Source of the DNA: JAFDZW01 sp038229915
GTDB lineage: Bacteria > Bacteroidota > Ignavibacteria > Palsa-1295
Reading direction: 5' to 3'
Length of the DNA: 11,439 nucleotides
Assembly: GCA_038229915.1 (NCBI GenBank)
Contig: JBBRNY010000079.1
Location: 1-11,439 of the forward strand
A program made the translations under genes and the position numbers. Positions 1 to 7,646 of this stretch are shown here, piece after piece. The stretch's first letter is position 1. Each line of letters opens with the position of its first letter. The notes under the pieces are model-generated. The model was not told the DNA's origin. It was given only the letters and a program-made list of their open reading frames with translations, and made no database searches.

Positions 1-1
1 G

Positions 2-2014
2 ATCAATACCGGAATTTATATTCTCGAACCGGAAGTGTTCGAACTGATCCCTTATAAACGTGACTTCGATTTTTCGAAAGATCTTTTCCCAATGCTCCTC
101 GAGCAAGATGCGGGTCTTTATGGCTATATCGCACCTGGCTACTGGCGCGACATCGGTAACTTAGGCGAGTATCACGAAGCCCACCTTGATGCACTTGGTG
201 GCAGAGTAAAGATCGAGTCCGATGGTATCAGACAAGAAAATGCGATCATCGGCGAAGGTTCGCTCGTCGAAGGTGTCGAGTTTTTTGGTTTTAATGTTAT
301 TGGTAAAAATGTCAAGATCGCCCCGGGTGTAAAATTATTAAATTGTGTTGTGGGCGATGATTGCGTTATTCATGGCGGCTCGAGAATGGATAACTCGATC
401 TTTTGGGATGGCGTTGACATTGGCGAACGTGTGAATATGAGTCATACGGTGCTGTGTAGCAACACCACGATCGGCGCCGATGCGATGATACACGAGCACG
501 TCTTTATGGGCGAGGGTTGCGAGATCGGCGAAGGTGCTGAGGTAATGCCGTATGTCAAGCTCTGGCCTCAGAAAAAAGTTGACGCAGGTGCGATACTCCA
601 TACGAGTCTTGTTTGGGAAGAACGTTGGACCAAAGGATTATTTACCAATTCAAGAATTTCCGGCGCATCGAATATCGAAATAACTCCGGAGTTCTCGGCC
701 AAAGTCGGCGCATCGCTTGGTGCGATGGTCGGTATGGGTCAGCGTGTTGTTATTTCGCGTGATAGCGATCCCGGCTCACGTGTAGTAAGCCGTGCACTCG
801 CCAGCGGACTGATGAGCGCGGGTGTAAACGTTGCCGATCTCGAACAAACACCTATTCCATTAACAAGACATATTCTTATTGGTGGCAGACAATCGGCAGG
901 GGTACATATTCGAAAAAACCCGAACGACAAACGCCGCTCTGATATTATCTTTTTTGATTCTGACGGTAAAGACCTGACCACCTCGAAAGGCAAAACCATC
1001 GAGCGGTATTTCTTTGGCGAAGATTTTCAGAGAGCCCCGTATGATAAAGTCGGCACGATCGACTTCCCTGCCCATACCGCCGAAGCCTATCGTAAGCAAT
1101 TTCTTGGCAGTTTGGATACCGAACAGATCTCGAAAGCAAAATTTAAGATCGGAATTGATTATGCGCACGGCATCGCCTCGACGATCTTCCCGACTATTCT
1201 GGGTTCGCTTGGCGTCGAGGTTGTGTCGGTCAACGGCTATCTCGAACCAACGAAACTTACTCGCGTACAAGAAGAATACGAACGCTCGGTTGCGCAATTG
1301 CAAAGCATCGTCACTTCGCTTGGTTACGACATTGGTTTTATTCTTGATGCAGGTGGCGAGCGTATTTCGGTTATAAATCATCAAGGCACACTCTTTAGTA
1401 ATCAGCGCCTGTTAACACTCATCACAAAATTATTTCTCGAAAGTAGTAAGATCAAAGGTGAAGTGGTTACGAAGATCGCCGTGCCGGTTTCGGCTTCGGT
1501 CGAGATCGAGATCGTGGCAAAGCAGTATGGCGTAGAAGTGATCTATACCAAAAATGCACACGCGGCGATGATGGTCGCCAGCTCGAAAAAAGGCGTAGCA
1601 TTTGTTGGCGGTACGCTCGGCGGGTTTATCTTTCCGAACTATTTCTTTGCGGTTGACGGAATGTACACCGCCTCGAAAATTCTGGAGATGCGCTCGGTCA
1701 CCGGTAAAACATTAGATCAACTTGCCACAGGGTTGCCGTTGCGTTATCAAACTCGCCGCAGCACCTTTTGCCCGCAAGATCAATTAGGGACAGTGATGCG
1801 CCGCGCCGTTGAGCATACAAAGCATTTGCCAAGAATTTTGATCGATGGTATTCGCTTTCAGCCCATTGACGGCAGTGATGATTATGTGCTGATCATCCCC
1901 GAAAAAGAACGTCCATATTGCGAAATACTCGTTGATGCTCAGACGCCGGAGATAGCCGAAATGCTTGCATTACAATACTCGGAGTTAGTGAGCGAGTGGC
2001 GAAAGTCGAATTAA
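2..2014 (+). CDS. Sugar-1-phosphate nucleotidyltransferase / hexapeptide / phosphomannomutase-like fusion, 5'-truncated
   Basis: Likely a mannose-1-phosphate guanylyltransferase-type enzyme making an NDP-sugar in the cytoplasm for envelope glycans. The frame is open from base 2, so the start lies upstream; 670 residues are visible, and fused relatives of about 830-840 residues imply that roughly 160-170 are missing. Visible residues 1-9 (INTGIYILE) and GYWRDIG near 46-52 are the end of a nucleotidyltransferase domain. Residues about 70-205 are hexapeptide repeats (IGEG, IGKN, VGDD, IGER, IGAD, IGEG) forming a left-handed beta helix. Residues about 225-665 align in layout with phosphoglucomutase/phosphomannomutase. 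The usual catalytic TASHNP loop is here VHIRKNPND (301-309), the metal loop DGDGDR is DAGGER (449-454), and the sugar loop is GGTLGG (536-541). The GTP/mannose specificity cannot be read because the N-terminal signature is missing; a glucose- or GlcNAc-1-phosphate uridylyltransferase activity is possible. The family is clear, the exact substrate is not. Confidence 0.85.
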   Translation: MNTGIYILEPEVFELIPYKRDFDFSKDLFPMLLEQDAGLYGYIAPGYWRDIGNLGEYHEAHLDALGGRVKIESDGIRQENAIIGEGSLVEGVEFFGFNVIGKNVKIAPGVKLLNCVVGDDCVIHGGSRMDNSIFWDGVDIGERVNMSHTVLCSNTTIGADAMIHEHVFMGEGCEIGEGAEVMPYVKLWPQKKVDAGAILHTSLVWEERWTKGLFTNSRISGASNIEITPEFSAKVGASLGAMVGMGQRVVISRDSDPGSRVVSRALASGLMSAGVNVADLEQTPIPLTRHILIGGRQSAGVHIRKNPNDKRRSDIIFFDSDGKDLTTSKGKTIERYFFGEDFQRAPYDKVGTIDFPAHTAEAYRKQFLGSLDTEQISKAKFKIGIDYAHGIASTIFPTILGSLGVEVVSVNGYLEPTKLTRVQEEYERSVAQLQSIVTSLGYDIGFILDAGGERISVINHQGTLFSNQRLLTLITKLFLESSKIKGEVVTKIAVPVSASVEIEIVAKQYGVEVIYTKNAHAAMMVASSKKGVAFVGGTLGGFIFPNYFFAVDGMYTASKILEMRSVTGKTLDQLATGLPLRYQTRRSTFCPQDQLGTVMRRAVEHTKHLPRILIDGIRFQPIDGSDDYVLIIPEKERPYCEILVDAQTPEIAEMLALQYSELVSEWRKSN

Positions 2015-2062
2015 GAATGATGCTATAGTATTTGCCTCAAATCAAATCTGCTATCGCAGCGT

Positions 2063-2091
2063 TTGACGTATCAATAGGATATATTTAAAAA
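2063..2091 (+). promoter_or_regulatory. Possible promoter for the downstream gene cluster
   Basis: TTGACG (2063-2068), a 17-base spacer, then TAAAAA (2086-2091) resembles a sigma-70-type promoter ahead of the dienelactone hydrolase gene. Transcription would begin almost at the ATG at 2099, giving a leaderless or near-leaderless mRNA. An alternative -10/-7-like element is TATATTTA (2080-2087). The 84-bp gap has no Shine-Dalgarno sequence and no convincing terminator hairpin with a T run. The call rests on short matches only. Confidence 0.3.
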
Positions 2092-2098
2092 TACCAAA

Positions 2099-2977
2099 AT
2101 GAAACGTTCGGCAATTCTTCTTATTCTACTTTGCTGTTTTAGTGTTACCTCACGTGCTCAGCATTCGTGCTGCAGCCCACAAGCCACTGTGTACAACGCA
2201 CAAACTGCTATGCAAACATTTGCCTCAGACCCTCAGTTTGTCAAACAGCATCTTGATCCATTGCCTTTCAGCGGTGAACTCACCGGTGGACAAATGGTCT
2301 CGTTCGCTTGTCCCGATGGTAAAAGTGCAAGCGCGTATGTTGTGCCTCACGGAAAAGATTCGAGCAAGATCCTCTTGATGTTTCACGAATGGTGGGGCCT
2401 CAATGACTATATCAAACAAGAAGCCGAACGAATGAGCAAAGAGCTTGGGGTGATGGTCGTTGCCGTTGATCTCTATGATGGCCAAGTCGCCTCTGTTGCC
2501 GAAGAAGCTTCTAAACTTATTAAAGGTTTGAAGCCTGAGCGCGCGATGGCGATCATCGGTGGCGCATATAGTCATTTTCCTGCAACATCACATTATGCAA
2601 CGATCGGCTGGTGTATGGGCGGTACGTGGTCGATGCAGGCTGCATTAGATCCTGCGCCTCTTGATAAAAGTGATAAGCGAATTATAGGATGTGTACTGTA
2701 TTATGGAATGCCCGAAACCGATCCGGCGAAACTTGAGAGATTGCATTGCCCGGTTCTCGGAGTGTTCGCCACACAAGATCAAAACATTACTCCGGTAGTA
2801 GTGGCTAATTTTCAAACAGCGATGCAAACGGCAAAGAAGAAAGTGACCGTGCATAATTATAATGCAGCTCATGGGTTTGCAAACCCCAGCAACCCAAAGT
2901 ATGACAAGGTTGCAACCGAAGATGCAAAGAAACATACGATCGAATTTCTTAAAAAACGTTTTGCCAGTATTAAATAA
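2099..2977 (+). CDS. Secreted dienelactone hydrolase family protein
   Basis: An alpha/beta hydrolase of the dienelactone hydrolase family, 292 residues, probably periplasmic. Residues 1-20 form a signal peptide (basic MKR, a Leu/Ile-rich core, cleavage probably after SRA). There is no good lipobox, because the residue before Cys12 is Leu. The catalytic set of the family is recognisable: nucleophile Cys172 in GWCMGG, Asp227 in ATQDQ, His258 in AAHGF, and Glu97 in FHEWWGLN, the position that in characterised members interacts with the resting cysteine. All key residues are present, so the enzyme should be active. The substrate is unknown; exported homologues of this family are usually uncharacterised and need not act on dienelactone. 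ATG is the first start, after an A-rich leader (TTTAAAAATACCAAA) typical of lineages with little Shine-Dalgarno use. The stop codon directly abuts the rsmG start, suggesting one transcript. Confidence 0.88.
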   Translation: MKRSAILLILLCCFSVTSRAQHSCCSPQATVYNAQTAMQTFASDPQFVKQHLDPLPFSGELTGGQMVSFACPDGKSASAYVVPHGKDSSKILLMFHEWWGLNDYIKQEAERMSKELGVMVVAVDLYDGQVASVAEEASKLIKGLKPERAMAIIGGAYSHFPATSHYATIGWCMGGTWSMQAALDPAPLDKSDKRIIGCVLYYGMPETDPAKLERLHCPVLGVFATQDQNITPVVVANFQTAMQTAKKKVTVHNYNAAHGFANPSNPKYDKVATEDAKKHTIEFLKKRFASIK

Positions 2978-3652
2978 ATGACCATACCCGAACTTGCCGC
3001 TATTGCATTAGCGAACGGACTCTCATTGAGCGACAAACAATGTTCGCAACTCGAAGCGTATGCCGCACTGCTAAAAGAAAAAAATCAGGTCGTCAATCTT
3101 ATTTCCCGAAAAGACGAAGATAATATTGTCGCCAAACATATTTTACAATCGCTGACTATTGCAATGCCTGCTGTCACAGGCTTTGAATTCAAGCAAGGAA
3201 TAAAAGTATTTGATATCGGTACCGGCGGCGGGTTGCCCGGGATACCACTAAAGATCGTCCGCCCCGATCTCAATATTGTGTTATGTGATTCAATAGGAAA
3301 AAAGATCGTCGCAGTACAATCAATGCTCGACGCTCTTGGTATGACCGATGTCCGTACGACCTCGCAGCGTGCCGAAGACCTTGCCAAACGGGATTGGCAT
3401 GCAAAATATTATGACGTCATCGTCTCTCGAGCCGTTGCACAACTTGACGACCTCGTCACCTGGACGAAGCCTATTATGAAGTATGGCGCGACGCTCGTTT
3501 CGCTCAAAGGGGGCGACGTAACAGAAGAAATAGCGCGCACTAAAAAACTCAAAGGTGTTCGTACTGCCGAAGAACTGCCGTTGGCACTGAACAATTATGA
3601 TGAATTTCTGAAAGAGGAAAAGAAAGTGATCCGTGTTACGATGCTCTTGTAA
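2978..3652 (+). CDS. rsmG: 16S rRNA (guanine-527-N7)-methyltransferase RsmG
   Basis: A cytoplasmic SAM-dependent methyltransferase which, in the characterised family, makes m7G at position 527 of 16S rRNA. Its 224 residues match the usual length (about 205-240). The sequence shows the N-terminal NLISRKDEDNIVAKHILQSL segment (40-59), the SAM-binding motif FDIGTGGGLPGIPL (78-91), the acidic end of beta-2 with CDSIGKK (103-109), and VSRAVAQLDDLV (149-160), the equivalent of the family VSRAFA segment. The ATG follows immediately after the TAA of the hydrolase gene, with no spacer and no Shine-Dalgarno sequence, so translation probably depends on re-initiation or on an unstructured A/T-rich upstream region. 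rsmG often sits beside mnmG or the parAB genes; here it lies between an exported hydrolase and a glucan enzyme, with no obvious functional link. No truncation or missing motif was seen. Confidence 0.95.
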   Translation: MTIPELAAIALANGLSLSDKQCSQLEAYAALLKEKNQVVNLISRKDEDNIVAKHILQSLTIAMPAVTGFEFKQGIKVFDIGTGGGLPGIPLKIVRPDLNIVLCDSIGKKIVAVQSMLDALGMTDVRTTSQRAEDLAKRDWHAKYYDVIVSRAVAQLDDLVTWTKPIMKYGATLVSLKGGDVTEEIARTKKLKGVRTAEELPLALNNYDEFLKEEKKVIRVTMLL

Positions 3653-3675
3653 TCAGTCACGGTAATAGAACAGTT

Positions 3676-5811
3676 ATGAAATCGGTTACTTTTTGTTTCG
3701 GCACCCACAACCATCAGCCCATCGGGAATTTCGATTATGTCTTCGAAGAAGCATTCGAAAAATCTTATAAGCCATTCTTCGAACTGGCGAACCGTCATCA
3801 GATAAAATTCTCCACACATTTTTCTGGTATCCTACTTCAGTGGCTTGTCGAGAATAAGCCCGAATATATTTCAATGCTTCAGGATATTATTACATCCGGA
3901 AAACTTGAAATGATCGGCGGTGGGTTTTACGAACCTATCCTCGCTGTGATCAGCGATCGTGATAAACATTCGCAGATCACTAAACTTACTGATTTTATAG
4001 AAGAACATTTAAGCTACAGATCAACTGGCCTATGGCTTGCCGAGCGTGTTTGGGAGCAGCAACTTGTCACCCCGATCGCAAACGCCGCAATGAAGTATGT
4101 CATACTTGACGATACACATTTCCGGGCGGCAGGGTTGAGCGATAGTGATCTCACCGGATATTATTTAACCGAAGATCAAGGCAACACCGTCGCAGTATTT
4201 CCGATCTCGAAAGCATTGCGATACACGATTCCGTTTCAATCGGTCGATGACACCATAAAAGTTCTTCTCGATGCTGCAAGCGAAGGTGGTGAGAACATCG
4301 TGACCTTTGCTGATGATGGTGAGAAGTTTGGTGTGTGGCCCCAAACGTTCGATCACGTCTATGGTGAAGGATGGCTCGAAGAATTTTTTGCGAAGCTCGA
4401 AGAAAATGCGTCGTGGGTCAATATGATGCATTTCTCTGAAGCCCTCAAGGTTCATAAACCCAAAGGTCGAATCTATTTACCGAATGCAAGTTATGCCGAG
4501 ATGATGCAGTGGGCACTTCCGAGTGCAGATGCCAATGCTCGATATGAATCCTTCGTTCACGAGCTTGAGAAAGAACCGAATCATCAAGAAAATTTGCAAT
4601 TTGTTCGAGGTGGGTTTTGGAGAAATTTTTTCGTAAAATATCCCGAATCAAATCATCTGCACAAACGAATGCTTTCTGTAAGCGAGCGTTTCAATTCACT
4701 TGACGTTGCTAATACAACAGTAAACAAAGCCTACGAACACCTGCTTGCATCGCAATGCAATGACCCCTACTGGCATGGGGTGTTTGGCGGTATTTATTTG
4801 CCAAATCTGCGGCACGAGGTCTATTCGAATTTGATCACCGCAGAAAAAGAACTTGATAAGATTGAAAAGAAAAAATCCATCGAGTCAACAGTATTTGATC
4901 TCAATTGTGATGGTGTCAATGACGTTGTGATCTCAAATAAAGCATTGTCGGTTATTCTCGATCCCGCTCGGGGCGGCTGTATTAGCGAGATCAGTGTGAA
5001 GAATAAGGCATTCAATATCACGAATTTTATCAACCGCCAACCGGAGGCCTATCACGAGAAATTGAAAGTTGCTTCTCTTGCAGATGCTCCGCCGTCAGGT
5101 TCAACTTCGATTCATGATGCGGTGATAACAAAAGAAGAAGGGTTAGAGAAACATCTTGTGTATGATTGGTATCGTCACGGTTCTTTCATCGAACATTTTC
5201 TTTCCCATCAGATCACGCTCGAGGATTTTGCATCGCAACAGTTTCTTGAATACGGTACTTTTTTTCGCACGACCATCGAGCCGATCATTGAAAAAACAGA
5301 AGAGGAGATCACTGTTCGTTTCGAAAATGAAGGTTCAGTCTTTCATCACAATGCCTCGCATCGCGTATCGTTGCAAAAGAAGTTAACGCTCGGATATGAT
5401 TCGAGCGAATTGCAATTCGAATATGTGGTCGAGAATCGCTCGGATGAATTGCTCGATCTGAGTTTCGGCTCCGAGTGGACATTTGGCTTGCTTTCTGGCG
5501 ATGCCCATGACCGATATTATGCGTCCCCTGGCGTAGAGATGACCGACGAAGAACAGCAACTTCGTTCTACAAGTGAGATCGCTTCGGCAACACAAATTTC
5601 GCTTACCGATGAATGGTCTGGCTTTCGTATTGAACTCGAATCAGAAGAACCTTGTCGCATCTTGCGAGCGCCGATCGAAACGGTCGCCTCAAGCGAAGCC
5701 GGTTTCGAGCGTGTCTATCAAGGCTCGGTTATTCTGTTGGCATGGAATCTTGCCCTAAAACCCCAAGAACGACGGAGTTTTGCTCTGCGTCTGCGTGTTA
5801 CAGAGCTATAA
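3676..5811 (+). CDS. Glycoside hydrolase family 57 alpha-amylase / 4-alpha-glucanotransferase
   Basis: A cytoplasmic enzyme (no signal peptide) of 711 residues expected to cut and transfer alpha-1,4-glucan segments, acting on maltodextrin or glycogen. The GH57 conserved motifs are in order: HNHQP (11-15), GGGFYEP (81-87), GLWLAERVW (118-126), and FADDGEKFGVWP (211-222). Glu123 and Asp214 fall where the nucleophile and acid/base lie in Thermococcus litoralis 4-alpha-glucanotransferase, and the numbering coincides with that enzyme's Glu123/Asp214. A middle segment with WHGVFGGIYLPNLRHEVY (366-383) matches the accessory helical region, and residues about 405-705 form the C-terminal beta-sandwich, including the ILDPARGGCISEIS strand (427-440). 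The protein is somewhat longer than the 659-residue archaeal enzyme. The ATG start follows rsmG by 23 bp without a Shine-Dalgarno sequence. I cannot distinguish amylase from transferase activity from sequence alone; the architecture favours transferase. Confidence 0.92.
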   Translation: MKSVTFCFGTHNHQPIGNFDYVFEEAFEKSYKPFFELANRHQIKFSTHFSGILLQWLVENKPEYISMLQDIITSGKLEMIGGGFYEPILAVISDRDKHSQITKLTDFIEEHLSYRSTGLWLAERVWEQQLVTPIANAAMKYVILDDTHFRAAGLSDSDLTGYYLTEDQGNTVAVFPISKALRYTIPFQSVDDTIKVLLDAASEGGENIVTFADDGEKFGVWPQTFDHVYGEGWLEEFFAKLEENASWVNMMHFSEALKVHKPKGRIYLPNASYAEMMQWALPSADANARYESFVHELEKEPNHQENLQFVRGGFWRNFFVKYPESNHLHKRMLSVSERFNSLDVANTTVNKAYEHLLASQCNDPYWHGVFGGIYLPNLRHEVYSNLITAEKELDKIEKKKSIESTVFDLNCDGVNDVVISNKALSVILDPARGGCISEISVKNKAFNITNFINRQPEAYHEKLKVASLADAPPSGSTSIHDAVITKEEGLEKHLVYDWYRHGSFIEHFLSHQITLEDFASQQFLEYGTFFRTTIEPIIEKTEEEITVRFENEGSVFHHNASHRVSLQKKLTLGYDSSELQFEYVVENRSDELLDLSFGSEWTFGLLSGDAHDRYYASPGVEMTDEEQQLRSTSEIASATQISLTDEWSGFRIELESEEPCRILRAPIETVASSEAGFERVYQGSVILLAWNLALKPQERRSFALRLRVTEL

Positions 5812-5823
5812 TTATTTGAAGCG

Positions 5824-6843
5824 TTGCGATACATCATTTTTATTATACTGTTTTTTGTAGTCACGACTCCGCTTTGTGCACAAGAGCTTTCGCCGTTGCT
5901 TGCGCAAAGATCGAGCGATTCGTTGCCGCCTGCTATTACCGTAAAGCATTTTGAAGCACCCCTTCCTATCGCTGATACGACGACAAGACCGACCGTATTC
6001 CAAGCTCGTGGGCAAGTTGATTGGACAAAATTTGCTATATCAACCGGTGTACTCGGCGTTTCTTTCCTTGGTCTGCATGTGTTACAAAACAATGCTTGGT
6101 GGGCAAATCAGCGCGGTTCTTTTCATGTGCTCGACGACCCGACGTATAAAGATAATTTTGATAAATTTGGTCATACGTTCGGAGCCTATTACACCTCTCA
6201 TTTTTTTGACGAGATGTACACCTGGAGCGGATTTGATAGTGCGCAGTCAACACTTCTTGGTGCACTCTCGGGCGCAATGTACGAATTTTATGTCGAGATC
6301 GAAGACGGGTTTGCGCGTGATTGGGGCTTTTCGCCCGGCGATGCAAAAGCGGATGTCTTAGGCGCAACATTTTTTGTGCTTCGCAACAGAATTGATTTTC
6401 TGAGAAATTTTCAATACAAGTGGCTCTATTTCCCGAGCAGCCAGATCTTGAACGGCAAAGCTGATATTCAAGATCAAACGCTGAACCCTCTTGATGATTA
6501 TGGTGGACAAACATATTGGGTCACGATGGATGTTAATAGAATGCTCCCAACATCAGCAAAAGAGTATTGGCCTAAATGGTTGAATCTTGCACTTGGTTTT
6601 GGCGGTTGGAATTTGGACGCTCCTCCGGTTGACGGAAATCCGAACCCGTTCGTCAATCGCAAAAAAGCTTATTATCTTGGTTTTGATTTCGAGATCGAGA
6701 AGATCATCCCTGAATCAAGCATCGGCATTCTCAATTTTGTCCGTCGCGCGCTTGGGTACTGGCATCTTCCGGCGCCAGCATATCGCATCTCGCCCGATCC
6801 CCGATTCTTTATCTTATTTCCGCTCAGAATGACCATCGGATGA
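5824..6843 (+). CDS. DUF2279 (YfiM-like) exported protein
   Basis: A 339-residue envelope protein of unknown function. TTG at 5824 is the only usable start: the frame is closed by the TAA of the preceding gene at 5809-5811, and the next codons encode a good signal peptide (residues 1-20, RYIIFIILFFVV core, ending CAQ). The DUF2279 core covers about 70-190: a hydrophobic segment TGVLGVSFLGLHVL, then DKFGHTFGAY (113-122), a small-residue helix LLGALSGAMYEFYVEIEDG (144-162), and GFSPGDAKADVLGA (168-181). The D-K-x-x-H and S-x-x-D-x-x-A-D-x-x-G pattern is what identifies the family. The rest (190-339) is aromatic-rich with alternating polar/apolar stretches (KKAYYLGFDFEIEKI), suggesting beta strands in or at the outer membrane. 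It starts 12 bp after the GH57 gene and overlaps the glycosyltransferase start by 4 bp, so coupled expression is likely. Family assignment is fairly secure, function is not. Confidence 0.75.
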   Translation: MRYIIFIILFFVVTTPLCAQELSPLLAQRSSDSLPPAITVKHFEAPLPIADTTTRPTVFQARGQVDWTKFAISTGVLGVSFLGLHVLQNNAWWANQRGSFHVLDDPTYKDNFDKFGHTFGAYYTSHFFDEMYTWSGFDSAQSTLLGALSGAMYEFYVEIEDGFARDWGFSPGDAKADVLGATFFVLRNRIDFLRNFQYKWLYFPSSQILNGKADIQDQTLNPLDDYGGQTYWVTMDVNRMLPTSAKEYWPKWLNLALGFGGWNLDAPPVDGNPNPFVNRKKAYYLGFDFEIEKIIPESSIGILNFVRRALGYWHLPAPAYRISPDPRFFILFPLRMTIG

Positions 6844-7640
6844 GCAAACACCGCACATCTGGCACACGCAGACGTAGCCCAGCATCAATGCTGAGTGGTG
6901 CTGGTCGAAAGACCATCTCGGTGATCATCCCGACACTCAACGAAGAGAAATTACTTGCTGGCTGCTTGGAGCAATTCACGCCCGAAATTCGTGAACGTTT
7001 TAGTATCGAAGTAATCGTCAGCGACGGCAACTCGCACGATAATACGATTGGCATTGCTGCCGCATTCGCTGATAAACTTGCCGTTCACCAAGATGAAACT
7101 CGTCGGCAGACCATTTCCGAAGGGCGCAATCGCGGTGCCGCAATTTCCGAAGGTGCGGTGTTGGTGTTTGTCAATGCCGATACACGATTTGCCGAGACCT
7201 ATCGTTTTTTTGAGCGCATCACTATTCGTTTTTCGATCGATGCATCGCTCGCGGCGCTCGCCGTAAATGTCCGTATCTTTCCTGAAGAGCAAAAGCTTGT
7301 TGATAGGCTTTTCCATTCATTCTTTAATAATTATGTGCGGTTCTTAAATGCTATTGGCATTGGTGCCGGACGTGGCGAGTGCCAGATCGTCAGACGCACA
7401 GCGTTCAAATCGGTCTCTGGTTATAATAAAGATTTCGCCGCCGGTGAGGATTTCGATCTGTACAATCGAATTTCGGAATTTGGAAAAGTCAGTTACGATT
7501 CAAAATTATTGATCTATGAATCACCTCGACGCTATCGCAAATATGGATATGCACGAGTCTATCTCGATTGGATACGCAATGGAGTTGCGACGTTCTTTTC
7601 GAAAAAACCGTCAAGCGAAGTGTGGGAAGAAGTCCGGTAG
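6840..7640 (+). CDS. Family 2 glycosyltransferase
   Basis: A GT-A fold inverting glycosyltransferase, 266 residues, presumably acting at the cytoplasmic face of the membrane on an NDP-sugar. The domain begins after a basic 23-residue leader (KHRTSGTRRR): TISVIIPTLNEE (25-36) is the nucleotide-binding start, SDGNSHDNT (61-69) the second motif, GRNRGAAISEG (95-105) the third, and VNADTRF (111-117) the metal-binding D-x-D-type motif, here N-A-D. GECQIVRR (179-186) and AGEDFDLYNRI (201-211) supply the acceptor-side Glu-Asp residues. No transmembrane helix is obvious; the Arg/Tyr-rich ESPRRYRKYGYARVYLDW segment (227-244) could associate with the membrane. The length and motif layout resemble the TIGR04283-like GT2 group, but donor and acceptor are unknown. 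Its ATG overlaps the upstream TGA (ATGA), so it should be translationally coupled to the DUF2279 gene. It ends 6 bp before the stop of a convergent gene. Confidence 0.88.
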   Translation: MSKHRTSGTRRRSPASMLSGAGRKTISVIIPTLNEEKLLAGCLEQFTPEIRERFSIEVIVSDGNSHDNTIGIAAAFADKLAVHQDETRRQTISEGRNRGAAISEGAVLVFVNADTRFAETYRFFERITIRFSIDASLAALAVNVRIFPEEQKLVDRLFHSFFNNYVRFLNAIGIGAGRGECQIVRRTAFKSVSGYNKDFAAGEDFDLYNRISEFGKVSYDSKLLIYESPRRYRKYGYARVYLDWIRNGVATFFSKKPSSEVWEEVR

Positions 7641-7646
7641 AAAGAA

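Noticed and set aside
35..37. GTG as the start of the nucleotidyltransferase fusion gene
   Set aside because: The frame is open back to base 2 and the preceding codons encode the conserved NTGIYILEPE stretch, so this GTG is internal and the gene begins outside the window.
860..1384. 174-codon open frame on the minus strand
   Set aside because: It lies wholly inside the phosphomannomutase-like domain, has no recognisable motif, and its translation looks like a shadow of the real gene.
2015..2098. Terminator after the nucleotidyltransferase fusion gene
   Set aside because: Only a 4-bp stem (CTGC-TATC-GCAG) was found and no T run follows it.
5718..6514. Minus-strand open frames of 124 and 159 codons
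   Set aside because: They are Arg/Cys/Ser-rich shadows opposite the GH57 end and the DUF2279 gene, without a start context or motif.
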